A stretch of DNA of 35,725 nt. Source: Tabrizicola soli. GTDB taxonomy: Bacteria; Pseudomonadota; Alphaproteobacteria; Rhodobacterales; Rhodobacteraceae. The notes below the pieces were generated by a model. It ran no database searches. It was not told the origin of the DNA and saw nothing but the letters and a program-made list of their open reading frames with translations. The stretch spans positions 1-35,725 of the forward strand of contig NZ_JAEACP010000033.1 of assembly GCF_015999335.1 (NCBI RefSeq), in the 5' to 3' direction. Of the stretch, positions 15,471 to 22,941 are shown piece by piece. A program made the position numbers and the translations under genes. The first letter of the stretch is position 1. Each line of letters opens with the position of its first letter.

Positions 15471-17069
15471 TCAGTCCTTGCGCCACCAGCGTTCGCAGAT
15501 CCGCATGTTGTCGAGGGGCATGAGCCCGCCAACCTCGCCATAGCCGATATTGTTGGAGATGGCATTGCGCCAGTCGACGAAGGCAACCGTCAGGATGTTT
15601 CCTTCGTCATGCACGATCTGTTGCATCTCGGCGTAATAGGCGGTGCGCTTCGCATCATCCGTCTCGGCCCGGGCAAGCGCATGCAACTCGTCGAACCGGG
15701 CGTTGGACCAGCCGGCGTTCCAAGGCGCGTCCGAGGTGTAGATGGTGGAGAACAACCAGTCAACCGTGGCACGACCGAACCAGTCGACCGCGGCGAAGGG
15801 CTTCTTCAGCCAGACATTCTCCCAATAGCCGTCCGCGGCTTCGCGGACCACGTTGATGGTGATACCGGCGGGCGCGGCATGTTCGGCGTACAGCACCGCG
15901 GCTTCGATCGCACCGGCAAAGGCATTCTCGGCAACATGTAGGTCCACGGTGATCGTTTCGAGCCCGGCCTTGGCCAGATGCTCCTTCGCCTTCTCGATGC
16001 TGTATTCCCGCTGCGGCATCTCGTGCGAGAATTTCTGGATCTGCGAGACCGGGTTGTCGTTGCCCTTGCGGCCTTCGCCCAGGAAGACCTTCTCGATGAT
16101 ATCGTCCCGGTCCAGGGCGTACTTCAGGGCAAGCCGCACATCCGGGTTGTCGAAGGGGGCCACGCGGGTATCCATGTCGAAGCTGAAATGCCGCAGGCCC
16201 GGCACGCGCTGGACGTGGAAATCGCTGCTGCCCTCGATCATTGACACGTTGCGGATGTCGATATCCTGGATGAAATCGACCTCGCCGGTCAGCAGCGCGT
16301 TCAGGCGCGCGGTTGCATCCGGGATCGAGATGAACTCGACCTCGTCGAAATAGGGCAGGGGCTTGTGGTAGTTGGGATTGCGCACCAGCTTGGTCGCGAT
16401 CCCCGGCTCGAAGCTTTCCAGCTTGAACGCGCCGGTTCCGTTGCCGGACACGTCGATCCCGCCCCCTTCGGCGGCAGGCAGGATGGACAGGTGATAATCC
16501 GAAAGCAGGTAGGGGAAGTCCGCGTTGCCTTCCTTCAGCGTGAAGATGACGACGTCATCGCCTTCCGTCGCGATGGAGGCGATCTGCTCGACGATCGCTC
16601 GGCCTCCCGAGGTGGAGTCGGGCTTCATGTGATGCTCGATCGACTGGCGCACGTCCTCGGCTACAAGGCCACGCCCGTCATGGAAGGTGATGCCGGACTT
16701 GAGAATGAAACGCCAGACTTTCGCCGCCTCCGACGGTTCCCAGCTTTCGGCCAGATCGCCAGCGACCGAGCCATCGGGAAGGATCTCGACCAGGTTGTTG
16801 AAGATACCGCCGTTAAAGCCGGCCCCTGTCCAGCTGGTCGACCACGTGCCGGGATCGAGGTTGTCGTTCTGCGAGGCGTTGTGCAGGCCCAGGCGGAACA
16901 GGCCGCCCTTCTTTGGGGTGTCCTCGGCGCGCGCTGCACCGGGAATGGTGGCTGCGGCACTGGCGGCCAGCAGCGCGGACGTGCGCAGCAGGAACTCGCG
17001 GCGCGACAGCGTCCCGCGGCGCAATCCGTGAGCCAGTGCATCGATCTGGTGGTGATGCGATTCGTTCAT
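15471..17069 (-). CDS. ABC transporter solute-binding protein, family 5 (first paralogue)
   Basis: This 532-residue periplasmic protein has a twin-arginine leader (LSRREFLLR, Arg23-Arg24, then a hydrophobic alanine-rich stretch and GAARAEDT cleavage region). It has the SBP_bac_5 body (WRFILKSGITFHDGRGLVAE, DIRNVSMIEGSSDFHVQRV, AIEAAVLYAEHAAPAGITIN). The start is ATG 17069; the open frame continues upstream through the promoter region without signal-peptide logic. It is the first gene of the transporter operon and is divergent from the amidase. A consensus -35 TTGACA (17192-17187, minus strand) followed 16 bases later by TAGTGT probably serves it. The nearby 18-bp palindrome suggests control by the BetI-like regulator. 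Confidence 0.92.
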   Translation of the reverse strand: MNESHHHQIDALAHGLRRGTLSRREFLLRTSALLAASAAATIPGAARAEDTPKKGGLFRLGLHNASQNDNLDPGTWSTSWTGAGFNGGIFNNLVEILPDGSVAGDLAESWEPSEAAKVWRFILKSGITFHDGRGLVAEDVRQSIEHHMKPDSTSGGRAIVEQIASIATEGDDVVIFTLKEGNADFPYLLSDYHLSILPAAEGGGIDVSGNGTGAFKLESFEPGIATKLVRNPNYHKPLPYFDEVEFISIPDATARLNALLTGEVDFIQDIDIRNVSMIEGSSDFHVQRVPGLRHFSFDMDTRVAPFDNPDVRLALKYALDRDDIIEKVFLGEGRKGNDNPVSQIQKFSHEMPQREYSIEKAKEHLAKAGLETITVDLHVAENAFAGAIEAAVLYAEHAAPAGITINVVREAADGYWENVWLKKPFAAVDWFGRATVDWLFSTIYTSDAPWNAGWSNARFDELHALARAETDDAKRTAYYAEMQQIVHDEGNILTVAFVDWRNAISNNIGYGEVGGLMPLDNMRICERWWRKD

Positions 17070-17164
17070 TTCAAACCCCGTTGCCGTTGTCGCTGTTGTC
17101 TTTTCCGGGGTCGGGCGGTTCGTTCCGACAGTGGTTCCCGCTCGCTTGTGCCCCGACCCGTTCC

Positions 17165-17192
17165 ACACTATTCGGAAATGCGTTGCTGTCAA
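17165..17192 (-). promoter_or_regulatory. Promoter of the ABC-transporter operon
   Basis: On the minus strand TTGACA (17192-17187) is a perfect -35 box, followed after 16 bases by TAGTGT (17170-17165) as a weaker -10. It lies about 100 bases before the start at 17069, and 5 bases from the edge of the 18-bp palindrome. Confidence 0.5.
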
Positions 17193-17197
17193 CAAAC

Positions 17198-17215
17198 TGA
17201 TTGACCGATCAATCA
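17198..17215. promoter_or_regulatory. BetI-like operator, site 1 (amidase / transporter divergent promoters)
   Basis: TGATTG-ACCGAT-CAATCA is an inverted repeat with 6-bp arms. The same 18-mer with one difference occurs at 27686-27703. A TTGACC (17201-17206) that could be the amidase -35 box is inside it. The minus-strand TTGACA of the transporter operon is 5 bases away. Its arm sequence and spacing resemble, as I recall them, operators of BetI-type TetR regulators, and a BetI-like regulator is encoded at 19749-20402. Confidence 0.65.
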
Positions 17216-17256
17216 CGGAGTGACTTAGTCGCCGCTGCGACAGCCTTGGGGGAAGC

Positions 17257-18684
17257 ATGCTTGAGACGGACCTTGCCTATATCGGCGGAGCAGAGGCGCT
17301 GCGGCTTTTCCGGGCCCGAAAACTCTCTCCGGTAGAGCTTCTGGAAGCGCAGTTGGCACGCATCAGCGCCAGCGCCGAACCCTTGAACGCCGTCTGCTTC
17401 ACCTATGCCGACGAGGCGCTTGCGGCGGCGCGGCAGGCAGAGGCGCGTTATGCCAGGGGGCACGCGACTGGCGCGCTGGAGGGGCTGCCGACCGCGCTCA
17501 AGGATGAGAACATGATGGCGGGCAAGGTCACGACCTATGGCTCGCTGCTCTATTCCGACCATGTGGCAGAGGCGAACGCGCCCGTGGTGCAGCGCTTGCT
17601 GGACGCGGGCGCAATGGTCCATGCGCGGACGACCACCCCGGAATTCTCTTGCGCGCCGTTCTGCCATTCCCGGCAATGGGGCGTGACGCGCAATCCGTGG
17701 AACCGCGATTACACGCCCGGTGGATCGTCCGGCGGGGCAGGGGCTGCGCTGGCCGCCGGCCTTACCACCTTGGCAACCGGGTCCGACATTGGCGGATCGA
17801 TCCGGATTCCGGCCTCGGCCTCGGGTGTGGTGGGGTTCAAGCCGCCTTACGGCCGTGTCCCCTCGACCCCGCCCTTCAACCTTGACCACTACAACCACCC
17901 CGGCCCCATGGCGCGCAGCGTCGAGGACTGTCTTCTGATGCAGAATGTCCTGGCCGGACCGCATCCCCGGGACATCGCCTCGCTGAAGCCCGGGCTGGTG
18001 CTTCCGGTGGATCGAGGCGGGGTCAGGGGCTGGCGCATCGCCTATTCGGTCGACTTCGGTTTCATGGAGGTGGACCCGGAGGTGCGCGCAAACACCCTGC
18101 GCGCGGTTGAGGTGTTCCGCGACCTGGGGGCCGAAGTGGTGGAGGTCGATCTTGGCTGGACGTGGGAGGTCTACCACGCCGCCGCCACGCATCATGCCAC
18201 GCTCTTCGGGGCCTGGTTGGCCGACTATCTGGACCGTGAAGACCAACTTACCACCTATGCCGCCGATTTCGCGAAACGCTCGCTTTCGGTGACGACCCGC
18301 GACTACCTGGCAAGCCTGGGGGTCGAAGGAGGGATCTACGCGCAGTTCGGCCCGATGATGGAGGGGTATGATCTGTTCCTCTGCCCCACGCTGGCCATTC
18401 CTGCCGTTGCGGCAGAATTCCAGATGCATGACCCGCTGCGCATCAATGGCGTGGATATCGACCCGTACCTTGGCTGGACCATGGCCTGGCCCTTCAACAT
18501 GCTGAGCCGCTGCCCCGTCCTGGCCCTGCCGTCAGGCCATGCCGAAAGCGGCGTCCCGACCGGGATTCAGCTTGTCGGCAAGACCTATGACGATGCCGCC
18601 GTCTTCCGCGCGGGCCTTGCCTTCGAGGCGGCGGTTGGCGGTTGGTACCAATCCTGCAAAACCCGTCCCGCCCTGCCGTTATAG
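17257..18684 (+). CDS. Amidase-signature family amidohydrolase
   Basis: This 475-residue protein has the Ser-cisSer-Lys triad of the amidase-signature family: Lys82 (GLPTALKDEN), Ser157 in PGGSSGGAG and nucleophile Ser181 in GSDIGGSIR, with the usual 24-residue spacing between the serines. It hydrolyses a carboxamide or amide bond; relatives include aryl and alkyl amidases and the 6-aminohexanoate cyclic dimer hydrolase. No signal peptide is visible, so it is cytoplasmic. ATG 17257 is preceded by GGGGGAAG. It is divergent from the ABC importer operon, shares its operator region, and is followed 9 bases later by the deacetylase gene. It is therefore a candidate first step on the imported amide. 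Confidence 0.92.
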   Translation: MLETDLAYIGGAEALRLFRARKLSPVELLEAQLARISASAEPLNAVCFTYADEALAAARQAEARYARGHATGALEGLPTALKDENMMAGKVTTYGSLLYSDHVAEANAPVVQRLLDAGAMVHARTTTPEFSCAPFCHSRQWGVTRNPWNRDYTPGGSSGGAGAALAAGLTTLATGSDIGGSIRIPASASGVVGFKPPYGRVPSTPPFNLDHYNHPGPMARSVEDCLLMQNVLAGPHPRDIASLKPGLVLPVDRGGVRGWRIAYSVDFGFMEVDPEVRANTLRAVEVFRDLGAEVVEVDLGWTWEVYHAAATHHATLFGAWLADYLDREDQLTTYAADFAKRSLSVTTRDYLASLGVEGGIYAQFGPMMEGYDLFLCPTLAIPAVAAEFQMHDPLRINGVDIDPYLGWTMAWPFNMLSRCPVLALPSGHAESGVPTGIQLVGKTYDDAAVFRAGLAFEAAVGGWYQSCKTRPALPL

Positions 18685-18693
18685 GAAATAGCC

Positions 18694-19722
18694 ATGAAGA
18701 CCGTCTTTTCCGAACTTCACGCCCTTCAGCAAGTCGACACCGAGTTCTATCGCGGCAAATGGGTCGATGCCTTCGAGATCCCGCGCCGGGCCGAACTGGT
18801 GCTGGACGCCGTGCGCCGGGCGGACCTTGGTCCGGTGATCGAGCCGGAGCATTTCGATCTGGCGCCGGTCCTTGCGGTGCATGACCCGGCTTTCGTGCGC
18901 TTTCTGGAAACCATCTGGGACGACTGGGCGAAGGAGGTCGGCGAGATCCCGGCCTACCCGAACATCTGGCCGCCGCGCCGGACCCGCATGATCCCCACGG
19001 TCCGCCCGGGCGCCGAACTTGGGCGCTATGCCGTCGACATGAGCAGCCCCATCCTAAAGGGCACCTGGCAGGCCGCCCGGGCGGCGGTCGATTGTGCGCT
19101 GACCGGGGCCAGCCTGATCGAGGCCGGAGAGAGCGCCGCCTTTGCGCTGTGCCGTCCGCCCGGCCACCACGCCGGGCGCGACTATTTCGGCGGCTATTGC
19201 TTTCTGAACAACGCCGCAATCGCCGCCCAGTGGTTCCGCGATGCGGGGGCGGACCGCGTTGCCGTGCTGGATGTGGATTACCACCACGGCAACGGCACGC
19301 AGGATATCTTCTATGATCGGGGCGACGTGCTCACCGTGTCGATCCACGCCGACCCGGTGCAGGACTACCCCTATTACATCGGCTTTGCCGACGAGACGGG
19401 CGCGGGAGAGGGGCTGGGCGCGAACCTGAACCTGCCCTTGCCCTGGGGTTCGGATTTCGTGTCCTGGGGGAGCGCAATGGATCAGGCCCTGTCGCGCATC
19501 CGCGCATTTGCGCCCGACCGGCTTGTGGTGTCGCTTGGCGTCGATGCCTTCGAGGGCGACCCGATCTCGCGCTTCCGGCTGCAAGGCGCCGATTTCACCG
19601 AGATCGGTCGCAGGATCGGGCGGCTGGGATTGCCCACGCTCTTCGTCTTGGAGGGCGGCTATGCTGTGGCGGCCATCGGCGACAACGTCGTGAATGTGCT
19701 GCAGGGCTTCCAGGCCGCGTAA
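18694..19722 (+). CDS. Acetylpolyamine amidohydrolase-like deacetylase (class II HDAC family)
   Basis: This 342-residue protein has every catalytic residue of Mycoplana ramosa acetylpolyamine amidohydrolase at the same number: His158-His159 (PPGHHAG), zinc ligands Asp195, His197 and Asp284, and Tyr323 (EGGYAV). Phe27 and Tyr168 of the substrate tunnel also match. The two glutamates that I recall as contacting the polyamine in that enzyme (106 and 117) are not kept: 117 is Ser, and the 106 region is Pro-Gly. It should remove an acetyl or short acyl group from an amine, but perhaps a less cationic one. AGGAAA before ATG 18694 overlaps the amidase stop, so the two genes form one operon. Confidence 0.9.
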   Translation: MKTVFSELHALQQVDTEFYRGKWVDAFEIPRRAELVLDAVRRADLGPVIEPEHFDLAPVLAVHDPAFVRFLETIWDDWAKEVGEIPAYPNIWPPRRTRMIPTVRPGAELGRYAVDMSSPILKGTWQAARAAVDCALTGASLIEAGESAAFALCRPPGHHAGRDYFGGYCFLNNAAIAAQWFRDAGADRVAVLDVDYHHGNGTQDIFYDRGDVLTVSIHADPVQDYPYYIGFADETGAGEGLGANLNLPLPWGSDFVSWGSAMDQALSRIRAFAPDRLVVSLGVDAFEGDPISRFRLQGADFTEIGRRIGRLGLPTLFVLEGGYAVAAIGDNVVNVLQGFQAA

Positions 19723-19728
19723 GCTTTC

Positions 19729-19750
19729 GACCCGGTCGGACGACCGGGTC
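19729..19750. other. Hairpin between convergent deacetylase and TetR genes
   Basis: GACCCGGT (19729-19736) and ACCGGGTC (19743-19750) form a perfect 8-bp stem with a 6-base loop, overlapping the TetR stop codon. It is placed where a bidirectional terminator is expected, but neither strand has a T-run, so termination is uncertain. Confidence 0.45.
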
Positions 19751-20402
19751 AGAAATCCTGTGGAAAGTAGCAGCGCATCAAGGCGATGCAGGCCTCGTGC
19801 CCACGGGCTTGCGCCTCGGCCATCGGTGACGACGACAGCAGGCTTTCGATCCAGAGCCCCGAGATCAGGGCATTCAGCGACAGCGCCAGCTGCGGGGCGT
19901 CAACCGTCACGTCACGCAGGGCAGCCAGTTCGGAAATGTCGGCTGCGACCGCCTGGTTGTACTGGTCCCGCAGCGAGGCGCAGCGTTTCCGGTAGGATGG
20001 CACGCGGACGGCCTCGGCCCAGAAGGACAGCCACAACGAAATCGAAGACCGCCCCGCCGCCTTGCTGCTGAAGTCGGTGTCAATCATGCTGCGGATGCGA
20101 TCGGCCGGACCCAGGGCCGAGGCGGCGAGCTTGCTTAGAAAGGCTTCGTACTCGGCCGCCGTATGGTCCAGCGCGGCGAAGATCACGCCCTCTTTCGACT
20201 GGAAGTGAAAGGCGACAACCCCGTACGAGCACTTTGCCTCGGCCGCGATCGAGTTGATCGTGACGCCGGTCAGTCCCTTTTTCGAGATGACCTTCACCGC
20301 AGCAGCAAGCAGGCTGCGGCGACGATCGTTCACCTGATCGTCGCGGCTGACATGGGCCTTGCCCGACTTGGTGCGTCTGGTGGCTGTCTTCGGTTCAGGC
20401 AT
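19749..20402 (-). CDS. TetR-family regulator, BetI-like
   Basis: This 217-residue protein has an N-terminal TetR helix-turn-helix (about residues 27-73, with GVTINSIAAEAKCSYGVVAF and HFQSKEGVIF). Its C-terminal domain is of the BetI type (LALSLNALISGLWIESLLSS). BetI represses choline/betaine genes and is relieved by choline; related proteins answer to other small amines or acyl compounds. It is downstream of the ligase/oxidoreductase/amidohydrolase genes on the same strand and convergent with the deacetylase. The pair of near-identical palindromes at 17198 and 27686 are its most likely binding sites. No such palindrome lies before its own start, so it may not be directly autoregulated. Confidence 0.88.
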   Translation of the reverse strand: MPEPKTATRRTKSGKAHVSRDDQVNDRRRSLLAAAVKVISKKGLTGVTINSIAAEAKCSYGVVAFHFQSKEGVIFAALDHTAAEYEAFLSKLAASALGPADRIRSMIDTDFSSKAAGRSSISLWLSFWAEAVRVPSYRKRCASLRDQYNQAVAADISELAALRDVTVDAPQLALSLNALISGLWIESLLSSSPMAEAQARGHEACIALMRCYFPQDF

Positions 20403-20477
20403 GGCGCTCGACTTTCACTGGCTCAACCTCAACCGCACCTGAATGCGTAATGCTGAAATCCTCTGGATCGGGACTTG

Positions 20478-21341
20478 TCAAGCTGGGCCCTCCGGCAGTC
20501 CGAGAAATCTTGCGGCGTTGTCGTGGAGCCACAGCCGCTCGACCTCATCGCCAAGTTCAAGGGCCCGCACCTCGGCCAGTGCGGTTTCCACCGGCATCAT
20601 CGGGAAAGCCGATCCGAAGACGATCTTGTTCTTTAGAACGGTGCGGCCGTATTGCAGAAGCGGTTCATACCCCGAATGCGGCTTGGCCAGCAGCTTTGGC
20701 CGCACGGCAAGCACGCCGATGTACAGGTTCGGGTGACGCCAGGCGACGCCGATCAGTTCCTGCACCCAGGGCCAACCGGGGGGCGAGGCGATGGCGCGCA
20801 GCTCGGGGTATCGCACCATGACGTTGTCCAGATATTCCGGCTTGCCGACGGACATGGGCGTCTGGGTCGAGAAGTTGATGCCGCAGTGGATGTTCACCGG
20901 CACGTTCAGCTCGATCGCCTTTTCGTACAGCGGAAACAGGCGTGGATCGTCGGGGGCCAGCTTCAACTCGAAGCATTGTAGGTTCAACCCTCGCAAGCCC
21001 AGGACGGTGACCGCATGGTCGAATTGCGCCACCGCGTCGTCCTGCCAGGGATCGACCCCGGCAAAGCCGATGTAGCGCGGCCCATGGTCACGGATGAACG
21101 CCGCAACCGCCTCGTTCGGGATCTTGAAGCCGAAGGTGGTGGTCAGGTCGCGCGCCTTCAGCACCACATGCCGCGCGCCCAGCCGGTCGTAGGTCTCCAG
21201 CCAGCCGTCCAGCCCCTGCGCGGCGTCCGAGGCGGCCGAACGTTCTTCGCTGCCCTGATAGACCCGGCGGTAGTTTTGCAGATGCGGTGCGGGGGGCGAA
21301 AAGTCGGGATGCGGCGGGCGGCTGGAAAAGTCGATCAGCAT
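20478..21341 (-). CDS. Amidohydrolase-2-like protein with degenerate metal site
   Basis: This 287-residue protein follows the TIM-barrel layout of the Amidohydrolase_2 (PF04909) family: YIGFAGVDPW, LRGLNLQCFE, PVNIHCG, YPELRAIASPPGWPWVQELI, WRHPNLYIGV and KIVFGSAFPMMP. The usual metal and catalytic residues are mostly missing. The N-terminal HxH is replaced by IDFSSRPP. The family His before GG.PW is Ser (IASPPGWPW). The catalytic Asp of FGSDFP is Ala (FGSAFP). Only the NIHCG histidine remains. It may be a non-metal lyase, a binding protein or an inactive paralogue. It is encoded 4 bases after the FAD oxidoreductase gene, so it belongs to that operon. Confidence 0.8.
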   Translation of the reverse strand: MLIDFSSRPPHPDFSPPAPHLQNYRRVYQGSEERSAASDAAQGLDGWLETYDRLGARHVVLKARDLTTTFGFKIPNEAVAAFIRDHGPRYIGFAGVDPWQDDAVAQFDHAVTVLGLRGLNLQCFELKLAPDDPRLFPLYEKAIELNVPVNIHCGINFSTQTPMSVGKPEYLDNVMVRYPELRAIASPPGWPWVQELIGVAWRHPNLYIGVLAVRPKLLAKPHSGYEPLLQYGRTVLKNKIVFGSAFPMMPVETALAEVRALELGDEVERLWLHDNAARFLGLPEGPA

Positions 21342-21345
21342 GGCG

Positions 21346-22941
21346 TCAGCTCCAGTTCCTGCGGTCTTCCAGGATGACCTTTGCCGCGTTATGGCCAGGC
21401 ACCCCCGTCACACCGCCCCCGGGATGGACCGAGGCACTGGCCATGTAGAGCCCCTCCACCGGACTGCGATAGTCGGCATAGCCGGCCGAGGGGCGGCGGA
21501 AGAACATCTGGTCGGCGCTGATCTCGCCGTGGTGGACGTGGCCGTTCGGCAGGTCGAACCGGCGCTCCAGGTCCAGCGGGGTCAGGATCTGGCGGTGCAG
21601 GATGTGCTCCTCGATGTCGGGGAACTGGGTCTTCAGCACGGCCAGCACCTTGCCCCAAAGCTCTTCTCGCCGGTCGTCCCAATGACCCCGGGCCAGGGTA
21701 TAGGGGGCATGGCCGCCGAAGATGTTCATGATGTGGTGACCGGCCGGGGCCAGCGTGGGGTCAACGATCGAGGGGATCTTGACGATCAGGAACGGCTGGT
21801 CGGCGATCTCTCCCGCCTGGCTTTGGCGGTGGGCGCGTTCCATGTAATCGACGCTGGGCGCGATGGTCATCTGCGGCTGGATGCTGCCTTCCGCGCTGGC
21901 CTGCGCCATGACCGGGGCGGAGGGCAGGGATTTCAGCGCAAGGTTCACCCGGAACACGGTGCTTTCGCAGCGGATGTTGCGGATATCGCGGTTGAATTCC
22001 TCGGGCAGGCTTTCGGGGTCCAGAAGCTTGGTAAAGATGGTGCGGGCCGTGGCATTGGCGATCACGATCTTCGACCGGATCTCCTCGCCCCCCTCCAGCC
22101 GGATGCCCACCGCACGGCCGCCTTCGACCAGGATGCGCTCTACCGGGCAAGAGGTGCGGACCTGCATCCCGTGGGCCTCGCCCGACCGCCGGATCGCGTC
22201 CGAGATCGAGCCCATGCCCCCCTTCATGAAGCCAGCGGGCCCGGCCGCCGTGCTGCCGTCGCGCACGATGCCGCGCGCCAACATGTAGGCCGATCCCGGT
22301 GTCTTGAGGCTGGAGTTCGCCCCGCCGCCCCCTGCGAAAAATCCCAGCACCAGCTTCACATCCTCGGACGAGAACCAGCGTGATAGATAGTCGTAGGCGC
22401 TCATCGTCAAGAGGTTGTAGATGTCGTAGAACTGCGGCCCGATCTTGCGGAAGCGCCAGACGAAGCCCGCCAGCCGGCGCAGGTCGCGCAGCTTACGGCC
22501 GCCGGGATTGACCGGAACCTCCCACAGCAACTGGTTCATGTGCGGCGCGATCTTCTGCATGTGGGCGCGGTACTTGGCATAGGCCGCGCCGTCGATGTTG
22601 GAGAACCGCCCGATCTCGGCCGCGAATTTCTCAGGGTCGTCGTGCATGGTGAAGGTGCGTCCGCCCTCCAGCGCAAAGACGGTGGGCGCGGCGGGCAGCA
22701 CCTCGAAGCCGTATTTCTGCAATTCCAGGTCCAGGATGACCTTCGGTTGCAGAAGCCCCTGGTAATAGGACGCCATCGAGCTGCGGTAGCCCGGCGCGAT
22801 CTCTTCGGTCACGGCCGCGCCGCCGATGATCTCGCGGCGTTCGACCACCAGGACCTTCACCCCCGCCCGGGCCAGATAGGCGCCGCAGGTCAGCCCGTTA
22901 TGGCCCCCGCCGACGATCACCGCATCGTATTGGGGCGTCAT
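21346..22941 (-). CDS. FAD-dependent oxidoreductase (phytoene desaturase/PYROXD2-like)
   Basis: This 531-residue protein has an N-terminal FAD-binding motif (DAVIVGGGHNGLTCGAYLAR, about 6-25). It ends with the family's second FAD contact (GLYMASASVHPGGGVTGVPG then HNAA). COG1233/PYROXD2-like proteins are mostly uncharacterised. They are related to carotenoid desaturases and amine oxidases and may desaturate or oxidise hydrophobic substrates. Its start overlaps the ligase stop by 4 bases (ATGA), and the amidohydrolase gene follows by 4 bases. It lies in an acyl-CoA/amine operon with no acyl-CoA dehydrogenase gene in the window, so it could supply a desaturation or amine oxidation step. That is inference only. 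Confidence 0.85.
   Translation of the reverse strand: MTPQYDAVIVGGGHNGLTCGAYLARAGVKVLVVERREIIGGAAVTEEIAPGYRSSMASYYQGLLQPKVILDLELQKYGFEVLPAAPTVFALEGGRTFTMHDDPEKFAAEIGRFSNIDGAAYAKYRAHMQKIAPHMNQLLWEVPVNPGGRKLRDLRRLAGFVWRFRKIGPQFYDIYNLLTMSAYDYLSRWFSSEDVKLVLGFFAGGGGANSSLKTPGSAYMLARGIVRDGSTAAGPAGFMKGGMGSISDAIRRSGEAHGMQVRTSCPVERILVEGGRAVGIRLEGGEEIRSKIVIANATARTIFTKLLDPESLPEEFNRDIRNIRCESTVFRVNLALKSLPSAPVMAQASAEGSIQPQMTIAPSVDYMERAHRQSQAGEIADQPFLIVKIPSIVDPTLAPAGHHIMNIFGGHAPYTLARGHWDDRREELWGKVLAVLKTQFPDIEEHILHRQILTPLDLERRFDLPNGHVHHGEISADQMFFRRPSAGYADYRSPVEGLYMASASVHPGGGVTGVPGHNAAKVILEDRRNWS

Noticed and set aside
13627-15543. Long open frame on the plus strand opposite the second binding protein and permease
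   Set aside because: It is the antisense of well-recognised genes in GC-rich DNA and has no recognisable domain.
17257-18684. Naming the amidase as 6-aminohexanoate cyclic dimer hydrolase (NylA)
   Set aside because: It shares the amidase-signature core with NylA, but so do many aryl and alkyl amidases; the sequence outside the core does not support a specific name.
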